DNA of 64,000 nt from the NCBI RefSeq assembly GCF_023091745.1, contig NC_068910.1:37063272-37127271 (forward strand), read 5' to 3'. Of this stretch, positions 1-12,530 are shown piece after piece (positions within the stretch are counted from its first letter, which is position 1; every line of letters begins with the position of its first letter). A model generated the notes under the pieces. The model saw only the letters and a program-made list of their open reading frames with translations, was not told the origin of the DNA and did not search any database. This DNA is from Budorcas taxicolor (taxonomy: Eukaryota > Chordata > Mammalia > Artiodactyla > Bovidae). A program made the position numbers and the translations under genes.

Positions 1-1534
1 TAAGTAGGCAAATATTTTTCAGATATCTCTTCCAAGAGATTCATCTGGAATATGCATCTATTATTAACATAAGCTCATCATGATCTGGCATTGTGGCTTT
101 ATTAAAATGCTGATTTAGCCATTCTCCTAACATCTGAAAATTGCTCTTAAAAATGCAACATGACACTTGAGGTAAAGTCTACCAATCATCTCTTCTTAGG
201 CCAAGCTCTCTATAATTGTTTACATTGTACATTAGTATGTATAGTATGTGCCTGGAGTTCATTCATTTCCTTAGAAGAAGCAAAGCATTAAGTGGTCCTC
301 TGAGGAGCTAAGGTTTTTAAAAGATTTCTGAGAATTTTTAAAATAAACTAGGAAACATAGTCTTCAGCTTATTTTACATGGCAATTTGAAAAAAGTAAAG
401 TTTGAAATTTTTAAATGGCTGTGAGATTAACAGTCACTCAATTGTCATGAAAAACCATAAAAAGAATCTCATTCTATGCATTGTAACCATCTCCTTTTCT
501 GGTTTTAGTGGGGACATGGATGGCTGAACATATCAGGACAAAGGGTCGGCATTGCATTTCAGGTGTCTTGGGGTGTGTGTGTGGATTGAGAGAAGGTGCC
601 CAAAAATAGGCTCAGTTTTTAAGATATTTAAGTAACAAATGATAAATTATATTCTTAGGACCTTGAGTCTTTATTGTTTGTTCACCACTGAGGTAGCTGC
701 CCTTTGATGTCCATTTCATGTCACCTGAAAAGTGACTTACCTGAGAGGTGCCTTATCTCCTGTAAGTAAATTTTAGAACCACAGGTGCTCAGCAAGTTAA
801 GACTGACCTTGCTGGAGACCAGTGATTCTGAAGAGGTTTCGTCATGAAGGCAATATGTAGCTTTCTGATATCTGGACATGGAACCCTGGGAAATAATGTT
901 TAAAATGCTGATTGGGACAGCACCGAAATAATACTGCTATTCCAGCCTTCAAGAATATTGTGCATCAAACTCAGTGAAACCAACTTTTATTATTTTATTT
1001 CTATGGAATATGCATTCCAAGTTCTACTTCTAAGCCCAAAGCATTATATATTCATTTGAGTAGATATCTATTGAAATTCACTGAGAAAAGGTTAATATTT
1101 AGTTAGTGATAGGTTAATCAGCACCATAGTACTAGGTTGTTTTTTTTTTTATCTTGTATTAAATATTCTTAAGGCAGTCTTGTTAGATGCTCCTTGACTC
1201 TACCATGTTTCTTTGAAAAATACAAACCTGGATTTTTTAATCTAAAACTTAATGAGCTGATTCCTCCCTTTTTTTTCTCTTCCCACTTTGTCAATCAGAG
1301 GAGGTTACGGCACCCGGCTGATTTAATCAGCATAGAGAAATGTGAAACAGTTTCGAAGGTGAGGTTTTTCTCCTTTCATTAAACCTCCTTTTTTTCACCA
1401 GTTGAGAAGAAAAAAGCCTCCTGGATTAGGGACTACTTGTTATAAACTTGTCTGACCTAAACAGCCTGGTGATGTATTTCATGTTTGGAAGCAGAGGCCA
1501 CTAGGATTATCTGTCCTTACCACAACAGACCCAG
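1..1534. other. Unique AT-rich intron, nothing recognised
   Basis: No repeat family, coding exon or RNA gene is recognised. Only a short T run near 1140 stands out. Small open frames here lack any protein-family resemblance. Confidence 0.6.
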
Positions 1535-1852
1535 GCTCTGTTTCTCTCAGCCATGAGATAATGTAGCTCAACTGTTTGATTCCACTTATATGAGATACAT
1601 AGTCTAGTCAAATTCCTAGAATCAGAAAGTATAGTGATGGATGCCAGGGGCCCAGGGTTTGGGGTGGTGAGGAAGGGAAATGAGGATTTAGTGCTTAAGC
1701 GGGGCACAGTTTCAGTTTAGGAAGGTGAAAAATTGGGGAGATGGATGATGGTAGTGTTGCACAACAATGTGATTGCACTTACTATACAGATAAATATGGT
1801 TAAAATAATATATGTGACTTTTACCCTAATGTTTTTAAATGTTAAAAAAAAA
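1535..1852 (+). mobile_element. Old mammalian L1 (L1M) 3' end
   Basis: This is the characteristic L1M 3' untranslated block: a run resembling 'cagtttcagttt.gg..g..gaaaaa.t..ggagatggatg', then 'gttgcacaacaatgtga', ending in an A run at 1843-1854. It is strongly diverged, non-coding and in the same orientation as CNTN4. Confidence 0.75.
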
Positions 1853-2317
1853 AAAGGAATCAATAAGGAAAGCAAAAGGGAGAAATTAAGCCCCACATTT
1901 TTAGAGGAATGGTAAGCTTCTCCATCACTAGATGTGACAAGAAGAGTTGAGATGAACATTTCTGATATTGATTATTTCCAAAATCAGTTAAGCATATTCT
2001 CTGATGCTACTGATGTACTTTTTGCCTTTGAACTTTCCTATCCATTCTTTAAAACAACTTGAATGTTTCATGACTATACTTTTGAATGCTGAATATCAAT
2101 AACTGCATACTTTTTGAGTACAGAAAATGAGTTGTATCAATAGAAGCATTCCCTGATCTTAAAATAATTCAGAGAAAATCACCCCGGGCATGGTAGTTGT
2201 ACACTTTGTACCTTCATTCTCCTTTCAATTCTAGTAAGAGGCATATTTAAACTGTCTTTGCACCTATAGCAAGTTCCAGGCATAACACTTAGAAACAGAC
2301 TCAGCTGCTTAATAGCA
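1853..2317. other. Unique intron, nothing recognised
   Basis: No repeat or coding similarity is recognised. Confidence 0.5.
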
Positions 2318-2424
2318 GCCCAGTATTTCTGCCTGGAGACTCCCATGGCCTGAGGAGCCTGGCGGGATGCAGTCCATAAGATCACAAACGGCTGGACATG
2401 GGTGAGCAACTGAGGACACACATA
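2318..2424 (+). mobile_element. Bov-tA SINE, 3' fragment
   Basis: The core 'gcctggagactcccatgg.c.gaggagcctgg.ggg' followed by 'gagcaactgagg' is the 3' half of a Bov-tA SINE. The tRNA-like 5' half is missing. Confidence 0.75.
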
Positions 2425-4682
2425 CTTAATAGCAATTAGTTGAATTTCTTTGGTCGCCTAGAGAAGATCATTTAGTTCTTTAAAAAAAAAAAAGGCAAAA
2501 CTAAATCTCACGATTTTTTTCTTCCTTTTCTTCTTTGCTTTTATACACACATTTCCATGTTCTTTATTTAGCCAAAATCAAAGATTTTATAGTTCATTGC
2601 TGATGACCCTAATTACCCAGCTTCTCTCCTGATATAATAGTTACTCTATACTTAATTTCATGATAGGCTGTATAGTTGTAGGTAGATTTAACTTCAAGTT
2701 GAGAATGTCTCTATTTTCTTTTCAGACATTTAAAAAAAAATCAAAGTGATTATCTCCAGGTTTGATCCTTAGAACTGGAGAACAATTCATCTGTCAGAGT
2801 GAGGGTCAAACACATTAGCACCAAAAGAAAACGGCATTTGGAAAGTGAGATTTGATCCATAAAAGCTGACTGTGATCATTCAGCAAAGCTCACCTGCATG
2901 CAGAGTTCCCTTTCAGAGGTATCCTGTCCCAAAAAGCAGTGAAGGATGATACTGTGTGTAAACCTAGGTGCTAGGTGGGCTGTGAAGAGTCTGCAGATGT
3001 GAAAAGCACATTATATGCCCAGTAGAGTGCTACCAGCCAGAGCAGAACAAATGATCAATGCTGATCCTCCAACAACATGAACCTGCCTGAGCATTTCATA
3101 AATAATCCAGTGGACAATCACTGAAGGATATATGGCAAGCATTCTTGTTTTAATGCCTGTTAGAAATAGGATTCTTGTCTTTTCAGCTGAAGAAAGAAAC
3201 GAGCAGCTCTTTCAATACATTTTCAGAAATGAATCAGTGTTTTGCCAGGTCAGTGCATCACGATTTTACATTGAATTAAGCAGGATAATGGTGCAGTACA
3301 TAGAATGAGGAAATGCTGGCTGAGTCCTGGAAATTTGGAAATAGAGTCTGGTTGGGAGATCAGAAATGGAACTCTCAAGCAGAATATTTTCCACTGCCAA
3401 GGATCCTGATCCTATGAATATGTTAGTACAATCCTGAAGTTGGCCATTTTTCTGATATACATTTTTATCTCATTTGGTTTAGTTTTTAGACATTTAGAAA
3501 AGAAATACCTGGAGTTGGTCAAATCAAAGACCAGGCAACACTATGCATGTACACAAGTGAAGCTCACTTTTACTGACAAAAGAGTAGATGGTAGCGTTTT
3601 GTCTAAAGGTAGGATTATAGCTTCTGATTTAGAAGAAAATGACTTAATGAAGTGGCTATTTATTGATCAAGGTCAAACTGTAAAGACCAAAAGCTTCTTT
3701 AACCCATCATGCTTATGTGAGTTAGCTATAGTCATTAATAATTTTGGTATTTGAAACATAGAGAATAAATACAAAATTTTGAATGAAATAGTAATCCTTT
3801 TATAGAAGGACCAACCCTGCCTACATTGTAAACTAAAAGAACTGTCACAAATTTAATGCAGAAGCAGGTTGGGAGACTGTTGATGATATTTTAGGTGGAT
3901 GCTGGCTGCTGATGAAGCAGTGGGCAGCCACGTTGTATGGAGCAAGAATGCTCATTCCCATTTCTTACTGCAATACACCCTATTTTTCTCACATCAGCTG
4001 GTCATAGGCTAACACATTATCACCATCCTTACCATCAAAATTAACCCCTGGAAAGGGGTTCTGTTATAACAACACTCTGCAGGAATTCATAAATCCATAT
4101 GGCAGCACAGCTGGAAAGATAGCTGCAGTTGATAATGTAGTGACTCAAAAATATCCAAAGCATCTCTACTTTGCAAAGTCATTTAGAATTTGTACACTTT
4201 CTCCTTCCCTCAGACTGACACACACACTAGGGAACACCTGGGAAATGCCAGAATGCTTCAGTTTTATAGGTGCTTGAAGCCCCAATTCTTATCATTTCAT
4301 GCAAATCCAGATTTGCCTTTCAAAAGAATAAATAGGATTTTCAAAATATATAGTAGCCAATTTAAGTACCCTATATTTCTTCCATTTATGGTTCCTGATT
4401 ACTGCAAAATAGGGCCAGATTGAGACATCTCTGAAATAAAAACCTAAGTATAACAAAACATCACTACACCTTGTCTGTAGTTTTTGCTACCTTCTCAGTT
4501 TGTTCACTGTATTGCAAGCTAGCATTCCTTATCAGTGTACAATTCCTACTTCAGTGAAGTTATTGTGATCAACAAAATTTATGATTGGGTTCCATTGCAG
4601 TACATAAATTAGGATATTGAGGTTGAAGAGAACCGATTTTTATTTTTTTAAGTGAAAGCATCAAACTTTGGCAGAACTTCTC
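2425..4682. other. Unique AT-rich intron, nothing recognised
   Basis: About 2.2 kb without a repeat I can name. A 104-codon open frame at 3440-3754 shows no family resemblance and is best treated as chance. Confidence 0.55.
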
Positions 4683-5080
4683 AGATGCCAGCAGTTATGG
4701 CAGATACAGAAATGAGCAAAAACAGAGTGGTTCCTCTTATCATGGAATCTACAGTTCTGCTGGGGCATGAGTGGGTAATCAGATAATTACACTGGGACGT
4801 GAACTCTCGGTTATGAGGTAGGAGAAGAACAGAGCTCAGTGATCTGATCCTATAGAATAGAAGGACATGTTGTAGTCTGGGAGAAGGCTTCCCTGGAGAC
4901 ATAGCTCCAGACATAAGACGTAGATTAGATTTTTAAGGATGAGAGAGGACAAGGAAAGAAGGACTCACAGATTAGACAGGACAATAGCGCATAGGTCTTG
5001 GGTGGGGAGATTGCCTGGCCATGAGAGAGAAGTGTGGTGGGACCTCCAGAGCAGCAGGAAGAGTGGGACCAGTCTCAGGC
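4683..5080 (+). mobile_element. Probable ancient interspersed repeat (L2-like)
   Basis: The text 'tggcagatacagaaatgagcaaaaacag', followed by wording about a stretch shifted in weight toward G and A, resembles a diverged mammalian L2-type repeat. Identity is uncertain because divergence is high. Confidence 0.35.
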
Positions 5081-5287
5081 TGGGATGCCGGCAGACGCTA
5101 GAGTCAGATGTGGTAGTAAAGATTTTGGTGTTTTTCCAAAGAGAAGTTAGAAATTGCTAAAGATTTTTTTTTAAGTAGTATTGTGAAATAGGTTATAAGT
5201 TAGGGTGGAAAGCATTTTAAAATGGTTTTTTGGCAGGTAAGGCTGATTTATTATTACCCAGTTTTCTATGAAAAAAGAAAGAAACAA

Positions 5288-5795
5288 GGGACCGTATAGT
5301 CAAAGCTATGGTTTTTTGCACTAGTCACGTATGGATGTGAGAGCTGGACCATAAAGAAGGCTGACCATTGAAGAGTTTATGCTTTTGAACTGTGTTGTGG
5401 AGGAAAATTCTTGAGAGTCACCTGGACAGCAAGGAGATCAAGCCAGTCAATCTTAAAGGAAATTGACTCTAAATATTCATTGGAAGGACTGATGCTGAAG
5501 GCTGAAGCTTCAATACTTTGGCCACCTGATGCAAAGAGCCATCTCATTGGAAAAGACTCTAATGCTGGGAAAGATTAAGGGCAGGAGGAGAAGGGGATGA
5601 CAGAGGATGAGATGGTTGGATGGCATCACTGACTCAATGGACATCAGTTCCATTGCTCAGTCATATCCGACTCTGCGACCCCATGGACTGCAGCATGCCA
5701 GGCCTCCCTGTCCATCACCAACTCCCAGAGTTAAGCCTGGCATGCTGCAGTCCATAGCGTCTCAAAGAGTTGAACATGGCTGAGCAACTGAACAA
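5288..5795 (+). mobile_element. BovB LINE 3' end with inverted tail
   Basis: Sense-oriented BovB 3' region: the end of ORF2 and the short 3' UTR are recognisable from the 'tatggatgtgagagctgg' block through 'gatggttggatggcatcac'. At about 5645 the sequence switches to the reverse complement of the BovB tail, then returns to sense from about 5735 and ends 'gagcaactgaac'. The reverse-transcriptase core is absent, so the copy is severely 5' truncated and dead. Confidence 0.9.
5647..5795. repeat. Imperfect inverted repeat made of BovB tail
   Basis: The left arm (about 5647-5703) and right arm (about 5735-5795) are reverse complements over roughly 57-60 bases with several mismatches. The spacer is about 31 bases of antisense BovB. 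The arms share 'gcctggcatgctgcagtcca'. Confidence 0.85.
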
Positions 5796-5895
5796 CAAAA
5801 ATCAAACTAAAATCAGAGGATTACCATCAAAAGTTTACTTGAAAAATTACTTATACACGTAGCACAGGTAAATCAAATAGAGAAATGACCATTCA

Positions 5896-6470
5896 ATACT
5901 GTCTTAATCCATCCAGGCTACTATAAAATACTACAGACTAGGTAGCTTATAAACAGCAGACATTTATACCCACAGTTCAGAAGACTGGAAGTCTGAGATC
6001 AGGGTGCCAGCAAGGTGAGGTCAGGACTCTCATTTTGGTTGATTGTGCTAAGTCGCTTCACTTGTGTCAGACTTTGTGTAACCCTATGGACCATAGCCTG
6101 CTAGACTTCTCTGTCCATGGGATTGTCCAGTCAAGAGTATTGGAGTGGGTTGCCATTTCCTTCTCTAGGGGATCTTCCTGATCCAGAGATGGAACCCACC
6201 TCTCTTTTGTCTCCTGCATTGGCAGACAAGTTCTTTACCCCTAGCACCACTTGGGAAGCCCCTTGGTTGATTGCCAGCACATTTTCACTGTATAGAAGGA
6301 ACATGACAGTTCTGTGGGATCTCTTTTATAGAAGCAATAATCTCATTTTTGAGGGCACAAACCGTATGACCTAATTACCCCTCAAAGACACCACCTACTA
6401 ATACCATTGCCTTTATGATTTAGGATTTCAAAATATGAATTCTGAGGGAACACAGACAGTTACACTAGAG
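5896..6470. mobile_element. MaLR-type LTR remnant, split by a SINE
   Basis: The left part (5896-6045: 'ctactataaaatactacagac' ... 'cacagttcagaagactggaagtc') and right part (6263-6470: 'gggcacaaaccgtatgacctaattac', 'aacatatgaatt'-like end) match a mammalian MaLR-type LTR. The halves become contiguous when the SINE at 6046-6262 and one copy of its TSD are removed. The subfamily is not certain. Confidence 0.5.
6046..6262 (-). mobile_element. Bov-tA SINE with 11 bp TSD
   Basis: Full-length antisense Bov-tA: 'gctaagtcgcttcac' at the left through 'ccacttgggaagcccc' at the right. It is flanked by perfect 11 bp direct repeats TTGGTTGATTG at 6035-6045 and 6263-6273. Confidence 0.93.
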
Positions 6471-6601
6471 CAGATACTAACAACTAAAGAACTGAAGCGT
6501 AACAAGGAGGACAGAAAAAACATCTTTAAAGTCCTCAAGCAATAGCCACTTTGTATTTATCTATCAAATGCACATTAAATCTGGACACCTACTTTAAATA
6601 T

Positions 6602-6790
6602 TGGCTTCCCTGGTGGCTAAGACAGTAAAGAATCTGCCTACAATACAGAAGACCCAGGTTCGATCCCTGGATCAGGAAGATCCCCTGGAGAAGGGAATGA
6701 CAACCCACTCCAATATTGTTGACTGGAGAATTCCATGGACAGACCATTGAGTCGCAAATAGTTGGAAAGACTGAGCAACTAACACTTTCT
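6602..6790 (+). mobile_element. Bov-tA SINE
   Basis: Near full-length sense element from 'ggcttccctggtggcta' through the RNA polymerase III B-box region 'ggttcgatccctgg' to 'gagcaactaacac'. Possible degenerate TSDs (TTTAAATAT / TTTAAGTAT) flank it. Confidence 0.9.
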
Positions 6791-8122
6791 TTCAATTTAA
6801 GTATATGACGCCTGCTTCATTGTTATAAAACATTTTTCTAAGGGAATCAGAAGTAATGTTTTATCATACTTACCAGTATACATACACACCAACACACATA
6901 TACACAAATGACCTCCCCCACCCCAAGAATTATTAGAAAATTAGCAGTTCTAGCTAATTATAGGGAAAGAGGCTAACATGGCATATTGGGTGTAGACATA
7001 AGAAAAGGGTGATCCCAGTTTACCCAGAAGGTGAAAACTAAAGCAATAAAAAGTTCTATCTCAGTTCCTCAAAATCTTATTTAATCAGTGATAGCCAGAT
7101 ACCACTGTTGGAATGGAAAAATAGTTTTCAAATTGCCTAAAATTTAACTTCTGAGATAGGAATTATGGAACCACCTCACCCCACCCTTGGTCAGTTTGAA
7201 AGAATAAAGTAATACACACGTTTTTGGTTAGTGAACCTCAGACATGGATAGAATTACAACCAATGTTAATAAATAAAGTTTAAAAAAATAAAAAAAACTC
7301 CAGCACAGTGACTTAAAAAAAATATTCAGTGATAAAAGAGGGGAGGGGTTGAAGGGGAGGAGTCAACTATTGCCTGAGGATGCAAAACAAAACAAACACT
7401 AAAAATACAGGTGAAAGAGATGCCTTAAGGAAATACAATAAAATTAAGAGATGCTTCTCTTGTGCTTTCAGTCAAGTACAAGAAAACAAAGATTCTCTGA
7501 AACAATGGTCATGTAAAAAGAATAAAGGAAAGTATAATGATCAGGAAGCTTTGTAAACAACAAGGAATAAAGGTCTAATTTTATATAATCAATATAATTG
7601 ATAAAGATGTTTGATCATTATATATATATATATATATAAACTATTTTATTTTATGTCACAGCACACTTAGCATTTCATATTGTACTCTTTCTACTTTGAC
7701 AGGGAGCCAGAAGTTATTATGGTGTTCTTTATTTTAATAATTAAAAGAAATAGAGATCTCAGTAGGTATAAAAACAAAATGTATACCTTTCAAACTGCTA
7801 GAGCAAGTTTCGTCAAAGAAACTATTCAGTTAAAATGAAGCCCAAAAAGGAAAAATGAGAAAAACAGCATAAATAAAAAATACACAAAAAGATGACAAAT
7901 AAGAGTAACAGAAACTTGTAACAGTAATAGTAACTTGTAACAGAAAATATAGAGGTATAATTTCTGTATTTAATGAGAACATACAATTGAATTAAAAATC
8001 TGTTTGATCTAGTCAAAATATAATGGCATCATTTCAAATAAGATATCTATTCTCCTCATAAAGTAAGCTTTATTTAAAAAAAAAAAGAAGAAGGTAGAAT
8101 TATCAGTTTAGGACCAAAGTAT
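6791..8122. other. Unique AT-rich intron with a TA microsatellite
   Basis: No gene or named repeat apart from the (TA)10 tract at 7619-7638 and A-rich runs near 7280-7320. Confidence 0.55.
7619..7638. repeat. (TA)10 microsatellite
   Basis: Ten uninterrupted TA units. Confidence 0.95.
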
Positions 8123-8133
8123 TATTTACATGC

Positions 8134-8410
8134 TGCTGCTGCTGCTGCTACGTCGCTTCAGTCGTGTCCAACTCTGTGCGACCCCATGGACAGCAGCCCA
8201 CCAGGCTCCTCTGTCCCTGGGATTCTCCAGGCAAGAATACTAGAGTGGGTTGCCATTGCTTTCTCCAATGCATGAAAGTGAAAAGTGAAAGTGAAGTCGT
8301 CCTGTCATGTCCGACTCTGGGGGACCCCATGGACTGTAGCCTACCAGGCTCCTCTGTCCATTGGATTCTCCAGGCAACAGTACTAGAATGGGTTACCATT
8401 TCCTTCTCCA
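8134..8410 (-). mobile_element. Bov-A2 SINE with 11 bp TSD
   Basis: The dimeric Bov-A2 structure is complete. A (TGC)n tail lies at the left, the two Bov-A monomers are separated by the 'gcatgaaagtgaaaagtgaaa' linker near 8270-8295, and the far end reads 'ttccttctcca'. Perfect 11 bp TSDs TATTTACATGC lie at 8123-8133 and 8411-8421. Confidence 0.95.
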
Positions 8411-8421
8411 TATTTACATGC

Positions 8422-8991
8422 AAAAACATTTAATTGGCAAAGGATACTTTTTTATTATTGAATACTCAAATCTCAGTGAAGATATTCCAATTATATTAAA
8501 TATCGTAAAACATAAGGTCAGAATTTATAATATTAAACAATTGAAAATACAAGGAGAAATTACTGAAGCACATTTGTTATATAACTTGACAGTCTAAGTA
8601 AATAGAAATAATAATATAACAACTTTGAATAATGTAATAATAAAATGTATATGTTCACATTATTTTCTAGTGCCCATGTAATACTTATTTTAATTTATTA
8701 TATATTAATCCAAGAAAAGAAAACCTTCAACATGTTAAAATTGTACAGATCAGGCCTTATTTTCTGCTGTAATGTGGTTAAACCAGAGATTAGCTATAGA
8801 TTAGTTTCATATTAATACAATAACAGTTGTATTTAGTGATCTCTGAGGTTGCTTCCAGCTCAAATTTTAGATGATGCTCCATTGTTAACTGATTCTTTCT
8901 CTGTGTAACTATTTTTGTTCCACCCTTTGGGGGAAGAAGATGTTGACACTGTTTCGAGGTATTTCTACAATATGTGGCTATATGGGTCTCT
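8422..8991. other. Unique AT-rich intron, nothing recognised
   Basis: No repeat or coding similarity recognised. Confidence 0.5.
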
Positions 8992-9201
8992 TGTTGTTGT
9001 TTAATTGCTAATTCATGTCTGACTCTTTGTGACCCCCTGGTCTGTAGCCTGCCAGGCTCCTCTGTCCATGGAATTTCCCAGGCAAGAATACTGGAGTGGA
9101 TTGCCATTCCCTTTTCCAGGGGATCTTCCCATCCCAGGGGTCGAACTTGCATACCCTGCATTGGCAGATGGATTCTTTACTGCTGAGCCACTTGGGAAGC
9201 C
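8992..9201 (-). mobile_element. Bov-tA SINE
   Basis: Antisense full-length copy. The (TTG)n start is the complement of the AAC-type tail, followed by 'catgtctgactctttgtgac' and ending 'ccacttgggaagcc'. Confidence 0.92.
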
Positions 9202-10410
9202 TTCCTGCAACCCATATAACTACTTTATTGCTGATTTTCCTTTCGAAAATCACTCTGGTTCTTCAAGTTAAAATAACTGTCCTTGCTACTCTGCCTTGAG
9301 AGATGGTTATCACTAAAAATGCCTGGGTTGGCAGTAATCTGCTTTGTTTCTGCCTGGAGCTGTTTTGAGTCTCCAGCGGCAGACCTTCAGTGTGTTACTG
9401 GGGCAAGTGTGCAATGGTGTGCATTAGATCTGCACTGAGCAATGCTCAGATGATTTGACTTTCTGCAGGGAATGAAAAAAAATATACATATAAACACCCC
9501 TATTCCCAAGTGGCACTGTAACCTAGTTAAGAGAATTGCTTGCGGGGGAGTGCATTATGCTAAGAAGACTAGTTCATTTTCAGGTTAGAAAACTTTAAAT
9601 TCAAGTTGACATAGCTTCTCTTTTCATTTTCATACTCATCTCAGCTGGGGAAATGCAGCATTCATCACTAAAAATCAACCAGTGAAATACTGCAGAGGTG
9701 GGGGTATGGGGGGAGTGTAGGGGAGTCAGTGGTCCAAAGCCTGAGAGTGGCTGTGATCTGAAATATGTTGCGTTTTATTTTGTAGCAGACACCATACCAA
9801 ATATTCATTCCACTGGTAGACCTTTTATTTTCAACAAAATCCCGTGCACCTGGCAGCAATCTTTGACTGCAGTGCAATCAACACAAATTATCTGGTGATG
9901 TACCAACATTCCAGACAGCTCATAAGCAATTAGGGATCAAGTCTGAATTAAATCCAGAGGTTCAGGGCTAAGTATATTAGGGTAATGCAGAGAATGCTAT
10001 TCTGCCAGTTTTCTGACCATGAGTGGCTTCATTCAGCAAACCTCACATTAGGCTCTCCCCTCTTTAAGTACCACATGTGGCTTTTCCTGTTTTAATGTCA
10101 GGGTAGATCCGTAAAGATTAGTGTGTAGCTCTTGTAGGGGAGGAAAACCTTTTCTCTCTTCCCTCTAGGTTCTTTGGCTGGCCTAATAATTAAATTGGCC
10201 TAAGATCAACAGGAAAAAAACAAATTTGATTCTGTACATACAGGGGCCCATACAAATACGAGATTCAAAGTTTAAGTGACCAAAGCAGGTTGCTTTTATA
10301 CTTTTTAGACAAAAAAGCAATAAGCTTTTGAAGGATTGTCAAGACAAAGAAGTTTGGACTCTGGGTAGTAAATGAGTAAAGAAGTAGCAAAGTTGGTCAG
10401 AACATCCTTG
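9202..10410. other. Unique intron, nothing recognised with confidence
   Basis: No coding similarity. The region from about 10190 rightwards may belong to an old LTR-type repeat that continues beyond the SINE fragment at 10411, but I cannot name it. Confidence 0.45.
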
Positions 10411-10533
10411 TGCTTAGTCGCTAAGTTGTGTCCGACTATTTGCAACCTTTTGGACTGTAGACTTCCAGGTCCTCTCTTCATGGGATTGTTCAGGCAGGAA
10501 ATACTGAAGTGGGTTGTTGTGTCCTTCTTGGCC
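10411..10533 (-). mobile_element. Bov-tA SINE fragment
   Basis: The antisense 3' half reads 'cttagtcgctaagttgtgtcc' to 'aagtgggttg'. The tRNA-like part is absent. Confidence 0.8.
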
Positions 10534-12354
10534 CTAAATTCCCTATCTCTAGTGATAAGGGATAATCTCTCCTTTTGTACAAAGAGAGCATCTTTCACAT
10601 GGGAGATTTATTCCTGCTTTCAGGAGGACAAAGGAGGGTCAGTGTCTTACTTGCACTATTTAAGTAACTTTAATTCAAAATAATCAATATGCTAACATGG
10701 CACACTTTGGGGTGACACATTCTTTTCTTTCATTATACTGAAATTTTCAGATTGCGAATGAATGGCCTCATTAAAGGACAGATTGGCTAAGACTGAAAGT
10801 AATCCTAGCTTTAACAACTCTCATCTTTGCCATGTGCAAGTATGTTTAAAATGAGTTACATGGACGTGCTTTTCTAGACACCTTTCACCTACAGTTTCAC
10901 CATATTCCCCTTCTAACAGAAACCTAGAAACAATTCAGGATTAATTAATGGAAGAGTCCATTGTCTTTTATATAGATAGAATGAGAAATATGCAAGTTGT
11001 AAGGGTTTCTGTTGACACACTAGTAGGACATATTTGCCATTCAGACCCTACGCCTTGTAAGAAAAAATTAAGAAGAATTTGGGGTGTTGACCCTGGGATG
11101 TGTAATCATGCATGGCTCTTGTAAGCTGTTACCTCTTAATCACTCAGGAGCTGAGGCTCTTGAAGCAGACTAATGATCCCCTGCTGACTGCCGCGCTGCT
11201 TGCACTTCTGCCTTCAACACATCTGTCTGCACTGCTTCCCAAGGGGACTCTCTTAAAGTTGGAAAGTCTGACATCCGCACATTAGCTACCCTGTGACTTT
11301 CTCCATTAATAATGGACTGGCCCACTGTAAGCTCTGTGTTTCCTCCCCAACACCGACTGCTTTCCCTTTTATGTGCCACTATGCCAGTCATCAGAGAGAC
11401 GGCCAGAGAAAAGACAGCTGGCATCTGTAACTCATAGGGGGCTCATAAAAACTAAAACAGGTAGATTGTTCTCTCAAATGAAGTTCTTGGAAGTACTGAA
11501 TGATGAATGCCGTGCTTGTGTTCTCCTTCCTCTAGCTTGGTGACAGCTAGTAACCAGTTTAAAAAAAAAAAAAAAAAAGGAAAAGCAGCTCTACACCCTC
11601 AGTGACACACACACATATTCTAAATTTTCTTTAAAAGATATACTTCTAATTGTTAGTTTCAATCCTTGGAGATGCAGCCCAATTATTTTGAAACATTATT
11701 TCTTTCCATATCTGCTAAGGAATTGTCCTAGGATATGACAGCTAAATATGTTGTCAAGACCTATTTTCAAATTAATTAAAAACGGATTATCTGAAGTAAG
11801 TCAGAATGCCTTTAAGATTTTGGCTGGCATATTTATTAATTTATCTTACATGCAGGTAGAAACTAGGGACTGGAAAGAGAAAATTTGGAACCTGCTGGGC
11901 CAGAATGGCAGGTTTTTATGTTTCTCGAGCAAGCAAAAGAAAAGACAAACAAGAGATCAAAACAGAATTATGTTAGATCCCTTTAGGTGAATGGTTTTTA
12001 TTTCTCTAAAGCTCATAAATACTGAGAGGTTCAGTGCTTCCCTTGACAGATTACTTGTCATGTGACCGTAGGAAGAAATTACCCCACCCAGAATCTAGGG
12101 CTGTAAAACTTTCAGGGATCACACTGAAGCTGAACTAGAGTGAACCAGATGTAAGATAATAGGGAATGGTGAAGACTCTGATGCGCTAGAGAACACACAT
12201 TTCATTCAAGGAGGGACACCTGGTTATACCTGCAATTCACCCAAAGGCATGTTCATACGCTCGACTAGACTATCAAAATGACACGATCACCGTGGGTCAC
12301 ACTCAGCAACTAACTCACTTAAGGACAGGACCCAGAGCTGCCCCAGACCTTCTC
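10534..12354. other. Unique intron, nothing recognised
   Basis: About 1.8 kb without a named repeat or exon. It contains an 18 A homopolymer at 11561-11578. Confidence 0.5.
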
Positions 12355-12366
12355 TCCACAGGGAGT

Positions 12367-12520
12367 CCTGCTGCTGCTGCTGCTGCGGCTGAGTCGCCTC
12401 AGTCGTGTCCGACTCTGTGCGACCCCAGAGACGGCAGCCCACCAGGCTCCCCCGTCCCTGAGATTCTCCAGGCAAGAACACTGGAGTGGGTTGCCAGTCC
12501 TGGAAGAGTCCAAATACATA
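12367..12520 (-). mobile_element. 5'-truncated Bov-A2-type SINE plus 20 extra nt, 12 bp TSD
   Basis: (CTG)n tail, then one Bov-A monomer to 'gggttgccagtcc' (about 12500), followed by about 20 nt that are not SINE. Perfect 12 bp TSDs TCCACAGGGAGT at 12355-12366 and 12521-12532 enclose both parts. Confidence 0.9.
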
Positions 12521-12530
12521 TCCACAGGGA

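Noticed and set aside
3440..3754. 104-codon open frame as a gene
   Set aside because: No family resemblance, no splice or start context and AT-rich composition; expected by chance in 64 kb.
6602..6790. Genuine tRNA gene (A and B boxes visible in many SINEs)
   Set aside because: The Bov-tA 5' part is tRNA-derived, but no cloverleaf with a proper acceptor stem is maintained.
8940..9215. Inverted words 'atatgggt' / 'acccatat' around the SINE at 8992-9201 as a duplication
   Set aside because: They are in opposite orientation, whereas target duplications must be direct repeats; a coincidence.
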